A stretch of DNA of 64,000 bases. Origin: an uncultured Eubacteriales bacterium (GTDB taxonomy: Bacteria; Bacillota; Clostridia; Oscillospirales; CAG-272). Shown here piece by piece: positions 58,684 to 64,000 of the stretch. The translations under genes and the position numbers were made by a program. The notes under the pieces were generated by a model. That model was not told the origin of the DNA, made no database searches, and was given only the letters and a program-made list of their open reading frames with translations. Every line of letters starts with the position of its first letter. The stretch's first letter is position 1. The DNA is taken from contig CAJLXA010000001.1 in assembly GCA_905210485.1 (NCBI GenBank), forward strand, positions 41,004 through 105,003, written 5' to 3'.

Positions 58684-59991
58684 TCAGTCCTTTCTCCGCA
58701 TACGGGCAATGAAAAAGCCGTCCGTGCGGTGGATATGCGGAAACAGCGTCACCATCCCCGTTTCGGCGGTAAGTGCGCCGACCGAGAACGGTTCGGGGAT
58801 AAAATCCCGGTGATCGTCAAGGAACGCGCGGACGCGCTCCTCATTTTCTTCGGGTAAAAGCGTACATGTGGAATAAAGGAGAACGCCGCCCGGCCGCACA
58901 TATGCGGCCGCCCGGTCAAGTATAGCCGCCTGAAGCGGCGGAAGAATGGAAAAACGCGCGGGGTCCGCATAACGGAGATCCGGCTTTTTTCCCAATACGC
59001 CGAGTCCCGAACAGGGAACGTCGGCAATCACACAGTCATAGATGCCGTCGGCGCCGGCAAGCGGTTCTGTCGCGTCATGTTCCATGGTATGTATCGCCGT
59101 AAGGCCGAGCCTGTCCGCACCGGTTTTCACCAGCGGAAGTTTGGACGCGTGGAGATCGCAGGCAAGAATTTCGCCCGTATCGCGCATATACATCGCGGCG
59201 GAAAAACTCTTTCCGCCGGGGCAGGCGCAAAGATCAAGGACTTTCGCGCCCTCTTCGGGCGCCAGCGCGGCGCCCGCGATTTGCGACGCCTCGTCCTGCA
59301 CAAAAAACACCCCGTCGGCAAAACCGGGAAGTCCCGTCGGATCGCAGGACTCCGCAAGGCGTACGCCGAACGGCGCATATGTCACTTCTTCGGCGGCAAT
59401 GCCGTTTTCCGCAAGAAGACGAAGATACGCGGCGCGCGTTGTCTTCATCGTATTTATGCGTAGTGTGATGCGCGGAGCCTCATTATAGCAACGCAGAATG
59501 TCCTCGGTCGCCTTTTCGCCGAAAAGAGCGATGAACCGTTTCACCGTCGCAAGCGGAAAAGACATGGCGACGGAAAGATAGCGCGCGGGATTTTTCTCCC
59601 GCGGAGGGAGCGGCGGACGGCCGTCGCGCACCGCATGGCGAAGAACACCGTTAAGGAGCGAAGCCTCCCCTTTATGCGCCGCAAGCGCCACCGTTTCATG
59701 GACGGCGGCGAACGCCGGGACACGGTCAAGATAAAAAACCTGATATAGTCCCATCCGGAGCAAAGCGCGCGTATGCGCGGTAAGTTTATCGGCCGGATTC
59801 TCCGTGTAACACGCAATGGCGTAATCGAGCGTCAGTTTATGTTCAACAGTTCCGTAAAGAAGCGTTGTGAGAAACGCGCGGTCGCGCGCGTCGCCTTCTC
59901 CCGCCGACTTTTCGGACAGGAGAAGATTCGGATAGGCGCCGTCTTCTTCATAACGCAGAAGAAGGCGGAGCGCGGTCATACGGGGATTCAT
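58684..59991 (-). CDS. rsmB: 16S rRNA (cytosine-967-C5)-methyltransferase
   Basis: A 435-residue methyltransferase: N-terminal NusB-like RNA-binding domain (about 1-140) and a Rossmann domain with VLDLCACPGGKSF (SAM), VIADVPCSGLGVLGKKPDLRY and LLYSTCTLLPEENE, the two catalytic cysteines of the m5C family. The start overlaps the zinc peptidase stop by ATGA. It matches the priA-def-fmt-rsmB order common in Firmicutes. Confidence 0.94.
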   Translation of the reverse strand: MNPRMTALRLLLRYEEDGAYPNLLLSEKSAGEGDARDRAFLTTLLYGTVEHKLTLDYAIACYTENPADKLTAHTRALLRMGLYQVFYLDRVPAFAAVHETVALAAHKGEASLLNGVLRHAVRDGRPPLPPREKNPARYLSVAMSFPLATVKRFIALFGEKATEDILRCYNEAPRITLRINTMKTTRAAYLRLLAENGIAAEEVTYAPFGVRLAESCDPTGLPGFADGVFFVQDEASQIAGAALAPEEGAKVLDLCACPGGKSFSAAMYMRDTGEILACDLHASKLPLVKTGADRLGLTAIHTMEHDATEPLAGADGIYDCVIADVPCSGLGVLGKKPDLRYADPARFSILPPLQAAILDRAAAYVRPGGVLLYSTCTLLPEENEERVRAFLDDHRDFIPEPFSVGALTAETGMVTLFPHIHRTDGFFIARMRRKD

Positions 59992-60701
59992 CTGTTACGG
60001 CGACGCGCCAGGGCAATATAACGGAGCAGGTAGACAAGCGAAACGGCAAGCGCCGCCACGTAAGTCATGGCCGCCGCAGTGAGCACACGGCGTGCCGACC
60101 GATGTTCGTCATCGGAAAAACTGCCGGATTCTTCAATGGCGACAAGCGCGCGGCGGCTGGCGTTGAATTCGCAGGGAAGCGTTATCAGCTGAAAAAGCAC
60201 CGAGAACGAATATGCGAAAATACCGAGCCAGATAAAGCCGGCAATTTCAAAAAAGAATCCGATGAAAAGCAAGGGAACCGCAAGGCGCGACGCAATGTTC
60301 GTCGCGGGAATCACGGCGCTGCGCACACGGATCGGGAAGTATCCCGTCGCATACTGAACGGCGTGTCCCGCTTCGTGCGCGGCAACGCCGGCCGCCGCAA
60401 CAGACGCGGAATCATAAACATTCTCGGAAAGGCGGATCGTATTGGTGCGGGGGTCAAAATGGTCGGTAAGGTTTCCCGAAACGCGTTCGATACGCACGTC
60501 GTTCACACCGTTTGACGCCAGTACCAGACGCGCGACATCCGCGCCCGTTTTGCCGTTCTGGCTCATGACATTGCTGTAGCGACGGAAAGTCGTCTGCACG
60601 CGGATCTGCGCGATCACCGTAAAAATAACGGCAAGAATCAGAATCGCGTAACCGAAATAATAGAACACATCAAAGAATCTGTCAACACTGATAAAAAGCA
60701 T
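59988..60701 (-). CDS. Membrane zinc metallopeptidase (YugP type)
   Basis: A 237-residue membrane protein with helices at both ends and the peptidase motif VAAHEAGHAVQYATGY (about 110-125), which follows the HEXXH zinc-binding rule, preceded by HFDPRTNTIRLSENVYDSASVAA. This is the DUF2268-like neutral zinc metallopeptidase family (YugP). The substrate is unknown. It sits between fmt and rsmB, as in several Clostridia. Confidence 0.88.
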   Translation of the reverse strand: MLFISVDRFFDVFYYFGYAILILAVIFTVIAQIRVQTTFRRYSNVMSQNGKTGADVARLVLASNGVNDVRIERVSGNLTDHFDPRTNTIRLSENVYDSASVAAAGVAAHEAGHAVQYATGYFPIRVRSAVIPATNIASRLAVPLLFIGFFFEIAGFIWLGIFAYSFSVLFQLITLPCEFNASRRALVAIEESGSFSDDEHRSARRVLTAAAMTYVAALAVSLVYLLRYIALARRRNR

Positions 60702-60707
60702 AAAATG

Positions 60708-61643
60708 TCAACCTAACCTTTCATTTAAATTGATTTTTCTTCCGCGCACAAGATCGCCGGCCGTCATGCGACCTTTGCCCTCCGGCACGGCCGTCAGTAC
60801 GGAAAGCGCCCCCTCGCCGCAGGCAATAACGATTTCCCCGTCTCCCTTATCCGACACGCGGATAACCGTGCCCGGAACGCCCGATCCCGCAGTCGGTACG
60901 GCGCGCACGATTTTCAGAAGTTTGCCGTCCGCCGTATGCGTCACGGAAAGCGGGAACGGATATAGGCCGCGGATCTGTGCGTCAAGCGCGGTTGCCGGGC
61001 GCGTGAAGTCAAGAACGCAGTCTTCCTTTTCTATTTTATCGGCATAACTCGCGCCGGCCTCCGGTTGTTTTTTCGGAACGGCGGTGCCATGAAACAGCGC
61101 GTCGATCGTTTTTGAAAGAAGCGCGCCGCCGATCGCGGCGCTTTTGTCATGAACCGTTTCAAACGTATCCCTGTCCGTAAGCGGAAACGCCTCCTGATAC
61201 AGAATGTCTCCCGTATCCAGCCCCTCGTCCATCAGCATAGTGGTGACTCCCGTTTCCTTTTCCCCGTTCATAACCGCGCGCTGCATCGGCGCGGCGCCGC
61301 GATACGCGGGAAGCAGGGAAACATGCAGATTGACGCAACCGTACCGCGGATAAGCCAGCACCGACGACGGCAATATCTTTCCGTATGCCACAACCGCGAT
61401 AAGATCGGGATCTATCTCACGAAGGCAGGCCGAAAAAGCCTCGTCACGCAGGGTTTTCGGCTGATATACGGGAATACCGTTTTCGGTTGCATAAACCTTG
61501 ACGGGAGACGGCGTAAGGATGCCTCCGCGCCCCTTCGGTTTGTCTTCGCGCGTCACAACGGCAACAATGTTTTTGCCGTCGTTCCGGAGCGCCGCAAGAC
61601 AGGTCGCGGCGATTTCGGGAGTACCCATGAACAGAATACGCAT
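60708..61643 (-). CDS. fmt: Methionyl-tRNA formyltransferase
   Basis: Formylates initiator Met-tRNA with 10-formyl-tetrahydrofolate. The 311-residue protein shows MRILFMGTPEIAATCL at the start, CVNLHVSLLPAYRGAAPMQRAVMNGEKETGVTTM with the catalytic His and Arg, and LDTGDILYQE, then the OB-fold C-terminal domain. It starts 1 nt after def, its partner in N-terminal formyl handling. Confidence 0.95.
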   Translation of the reverse strand: MRILFMGTPEIAATCLAALRNDGKNIVAVVTREDKPKGRGGILTPSPVKVYATENGIPVYQPKTLRDEAFSACLREIDPDLIAVVAYGKILPSSVLAYPRYGCVNLHVSLLPAYRGAAPMQRAVMNGEKETGVTTMLMDEGLDTGDILYQEAFPLTDRDTFETVHDKSAAIGGALLSKTIDALFHGTAVPKKQPEAGASYADKIEKEDCVLDFTRPATALDAQIRGLYPFPLSVTHTADGKLLKIVRAVPTAGSGVPGTVIRVSDKGDGEIVIACGEGALSVLTAVPEGKGRMTAGDLVRGRKINLNERLG

Positions 61644-61644
61644 G

Positions 61645-62115
61645 TCAGTTCTCCGTATCTTCCTGTTTTACTTCCCGGATCATCACATCGGTAAAAAGTT
61701 TTCCGTCAAGATGATCGGTCTCGTGACAGATGGCGCGCGCCAGAAGTCCGCTTCCGCGCAATTCGTATTTTTCGCCGTTTTCGTCGGTAGCGCGGACAGT
61801 CACCGTTTCGGGGCGCTCGGTAATCCCCCATTTTCCGGGCAATGAAAGGCATCCCTCCACTTCTTCCTGCTTTCCCTCCCGTTTCACGATACGGGGATTC
61901 ACCATAGTGAAGACCTGCCCGTCCTCGACCTCTATCACGACGATGCGCCGCAGAACGCCGACCTGCACCGCGGCGAGGCCGCAACCGTTTGCATTGCGCA
62001 TCGTTTCGATCATATCGCGGATCAGCGTGCGGATGCGCGGCGTGATCTCGTCAACGGGGCGGCTGGTCTTGCGCAGAATAGGGTCGCCCTCTCTTCGGAT
62101 ATTCAGAATAGCCAT
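61645..62115 (-). CDS. def: Peptide deformylase
   Basis: Iron-dependent hydrolase removing the N-formyl group from new proteins. The 156-residue protein has the three motifs GCGLAAVQVG (about 43-52), EGCLSLPG with the metal Cys, and HETDHLDG with two metal His and the catalytic Glu. AAGGAG precedes the ATG at 62115; the longer frame starts inside the intergenic space. It lies between priA and fmt. Confidence 0.95.
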   Translation of the reverse strand: MAILNIRREGDPILRKTSRPVDEITPRIRTLIRDMIETMRNANGCGLAAVQVGVLRRIVVIEVEDGQVFTMVNPRIVKREGKQEEVEGCLSLPGKWGITERPETVTVRATDENGEKYELRGSGLLARAICHETDHLDGKLFTDVMIREVKQEDTEN

Positions 62116-62188
62116 CTTTTTTCTCCTTATACATTTTATACACACGGAACGCTTTTATGCGGCGCGTCCTCGGCGCCGCCGCTCCCGA

Positions 62189-64000
62189 TTATACATAGGA
62201 CGGATTGCAATCGACAGACAAGAGCGGCCCTTTGCCGTCTTTTCCGTAAACCTGCAGAAGTTCGGACAGAAATGCCCTCGTGACCTTTGTCAGGCGGCAC
62301 TTCAGGATCATTCGCATACGGAATTTACCGCCGACTTTATACGTCTGCGCCTGAAAGGGGCCGAATGCCTGAAGCGGCATATCGGCATATCGGGCGGCTG
62401 TTTCTTTCACCTTTCCGGCCAGCTGTACGGCCGCCCGGAGAAGCGCGTTTTCTTCGCTTCCCGTCAACGTAAGTTCCGCCATATCGCAGAACGGCGGAAA
62501 CAAAAGACTTTTTCTGAGCGCGATTTCGCCGCGGTAAAAAGCCTCATAGTCCTGCTTTGCCGCGAGACGGATAACGGGATTTTCCGGGGAATACGTCTGT
62601 ATGATCGCACGACCAGCGGTATCGGCGCGTCCTGCGCGGCCGAGCACCTGCGTCAAGAGCGAAAACGTGCGTTCCGACGCCCGGAAATCGTTTACGCGAA
62701 GCGAACTGTCCGCCAGCAGAACGCCGGCAACGGTGACCCGCGGGAAGTCATGTCCCTTTGTCACCATTTGCGTGCCGAGGAGAATGTCGCCCTCGCCGCG
62801 CCGGAACCGGGACAGGATATTTTCATATGCCTGCTTTGTCCCCGTCGTATCTGCGTCCATGCGCAAAACGCGGCTGTCGGGAAACAGCATCCGCAATTCG
62901 GACTCGGCTTTTTCCGTCCCGCAGCCGATATACGACAGATGCGTGCTTCCGCAGGCGGGACATACGCGCGGCGGGAACTGCTTATATCCGCACATATGAC
63001 AAAGAAGATAACCGCCGCCGTCTGCGTGATAGGTCAGAGAGACCGAGCAGTGCGGGCAGGAGATTGCCTCCCCGCATCCGAGACATGTCACGGCGCTGTT
63101 ATATCCGCGGCGGTTCAGAAACAGAATCGCCTGCTTGTCCGCCGCTTTGGCTTCAATGAGCGCTTCTCTCAGCCGTTCTCCCACCGGGGAGCGATTGCCG
63201 TTCCGCAACTCTTCGCGCATGTCCACAATCTCCGTTGCGGGAAGCGCGGCGCCGCCGTAACGTTCGGTCAGGCGGACAAGCGTATACACGCCTTTTTCCG
63301 CCTTATAGTAACTTTCGATCGACGGTGTGGCCGAGGCCAGCACAAGGGCGGCATTATGCCTGCCGCAACGGAAAGCCGCCACGTCACGCGCATGATACTT
63401 CGGATTCTGGTCGGATTTATAGGTATGCTCGCCCTCTTCGTCAATAACGATTATACCGATGTTGTCAAGCGGCGCAAATACAGCACTTCTTGTACCTATG
63501 ACTATCCTCGCCTCGCCTTTTTCGATACGCTTGTACTCATCTGTCCTCTGACCGAGCGAAAGGTTGCTGTGTATTACCGCAACGTTACTTCCGAAAAGAT
63601 CGGTAAAATTTCTCACCATCTGGGGAGTGAGCGATATTTCGGGAACAAGCATAAGAGCTGTTTTCCCTTGTTTTAACGCCTTGTCGATAAGCTTTAAGAA
63701 AACGGTGGTCTTGCCGCTTCCCGTAACGCCTTTCAGTAAGGCACACTGTGGCTTGCCGCTGTCCATAAGCTCGGACATTCCGCTGTATACGGCGGACTGT
63801 TCATCGGACAGCACTATATCGTCAATGCTCCTTACCGCCTTTGCTCCTGCGGTAAGAGAGCGTGAAACTTCATTGTCAAAGCATTCTACAATGCCGTTTT
63901 TCTCCATATTGTTTATAACGGCGGATGTTACAACGCAATTATAGCATACTTCCTTTACCGATGCAGAATCGGCATCCGTCAGAAAATCGGCTAACTTTTT
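62189..64000 (-). CDS. priA: Primosomal helicase PriA, C-terminal part
   Basis: Restarts stalled forks. The frame is open to the window edge; about 604 C-terminal residues are seen. They include the helicase P-loop GVTGSGKTTVF, the DEEGEHTYKSDQ box, the SATPS motif, two zinc clusters (CLGCGEAISCPHCSVS and CHMCGYKQ/CPACGSTHL) and QVLGRAGRADT. The first ORF methionine at 63905-63907 is internal. Codon use changes at about 63440: nearer the window edge AGA, AGG, ATA, TTA and AAG are frequent, unlike the rest. def starts about 70 bp after its stop. Confidence 0.94.
   Translation of the reverse strand, partial: KKLADFLTDADSASVKEVCYNCVVTSAVINNMEKNGIVECFDNEVSRSLTAGAKAVRSIDDIVLSDEQSAVYSGMSELMDSGKPQCALLKGVTGSGKTTVFLKLIDKALKQGKTALMLVPEISLTPQMVRNFTDLFGSNVAVIHSNLSLGQRTDEYKRIEKGEARIVIGTRSAVFAPLDNIGIIVIDEEGEHTYKSDQNPKYHARDVAAFRCGRHNAALVLASATPSIESYYKAEKGVYTLVRLTERYGGAALPATEIVDMREELRNGNRSPVGERLREALIEAKAADKQAILFLNRRGYNSAVTCLGCGEAISCPHCSVSLTYHADGGGYLLCHMCGYKQFPPRVCPACGSTHLSYIGCGTEKAESELRMLFPDSRVLRMDADTTGTKQAYENILSRFRRGEGDILLGTQMVTKGHDFPRVTVAGVLLADSSLRVNDFRASERTFSLLTQVLGRAGRADTAGRAIIQTYSPENPVIRLAAKQDYEAFYRGEIALRKSLLFPPFCDMAELTLTGSEENALLRAAVQLAGKVKETAARYADMPLQAFGPFQAQTYKVGGKFRMRMILKCRLTKVTRAFLSELLQVYGKDGKGPLLSVDCNPSYV

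Noticed and set aside
61730..63676. 648-codon open frame on the plus strand opposite priA, def and the intergenic space
   Set aside because: It crosses two real genes and their gap, has no ribosome binding site or recognisable domain, and is explained by the codon bias of the minus-strand genes.

Overview
The window reads as a chromosomal segment of an uncultured member of the Clostridia (Firmicutes), probably a gut bacterium. The evidence is a sporulation-type sigma factor end, the PrkC/Stp kinase-phosphatase pair inside a priA-def-fmt-rsmB-rlmN-rsgA block, a single-chain glycyl-tRNA synthetase, an L10 leader, a CIRCE site, Gram-positive lipoproteins, strong Shine-Dalgarno sites and many promoters of the TTGACA-17-TATAAT type. 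GC is roughly 50-55 percent. No rRNA, CRISPR array, transposase or clear prophage is visible. It is mostly ordinary chromosome, with several regulatory regions that stand out.

Layout. 1-16 kb: sigma factor end, a candidate small RNA, dusB, a CPBP protease, an MgtC protein, a minus-strand run (mtaB, glyS, gtrA-like, MBL hydrolase), a DUF5662 gene, guaB and an SDR. These are followed by an S24-type repressor that faces a two-gene operon of unknown function across a promoter region with three matching operators. Next is a yybP-ykoY-like (manganese-type) riboswitch in front of a sodium-pump decarboxylase beta subunit and a 49-residue gamma-like peptide, then a sugar isomerase-like gene. 16-29 kb: a carbohydrate-binding lipoprotein, DUF4956 protein, VTC-type polyphosphate polymerase and linker membrane protein form one operon. 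A two-component system lies beside it, and the two promoters carry the same tandem 11-bp repeats. A TerB protein and an ABC exporter follow, divergent from a TetR regulator.

29-38 kb: tRNA-Pro, a flavodoxin and aldo-keto reductase downstream of a LysR gene, an acetyltransferase, a methyltransferase with ogt, a propeller-like membrane protein, a MATE exporter, an AT-rich island and tRNA-Gln. 38-54 kb: a ThyX-like unknown, nadE, pth, mfd, a PrsA-like lipoprotein, htpG under CIRCE, a flavoprotein, a Cys-motif surface lipoprotein, a cyclophilin, and rplJ-rplL. 54-64 kb: a compact minus-strand translation and cell-wall-signalling operon, read from priA (cut by the window end) to rsgA. Codon use changes inside priA near 63.4 kb.

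The most interesting signals are (i) the riboswitch upstream of the decarboxylase beta/gamma pair, (ii) the direct repeats linking the two-component system to the polyphosphate polymerase operon, (iii) the repressor-operator region controlling two unknown small proteins, and (iv) a recurrent 23-bp near-palindrome, found seven times, usually within about 25 nt of a stop codon. All functional links are inferred from sequence alone.
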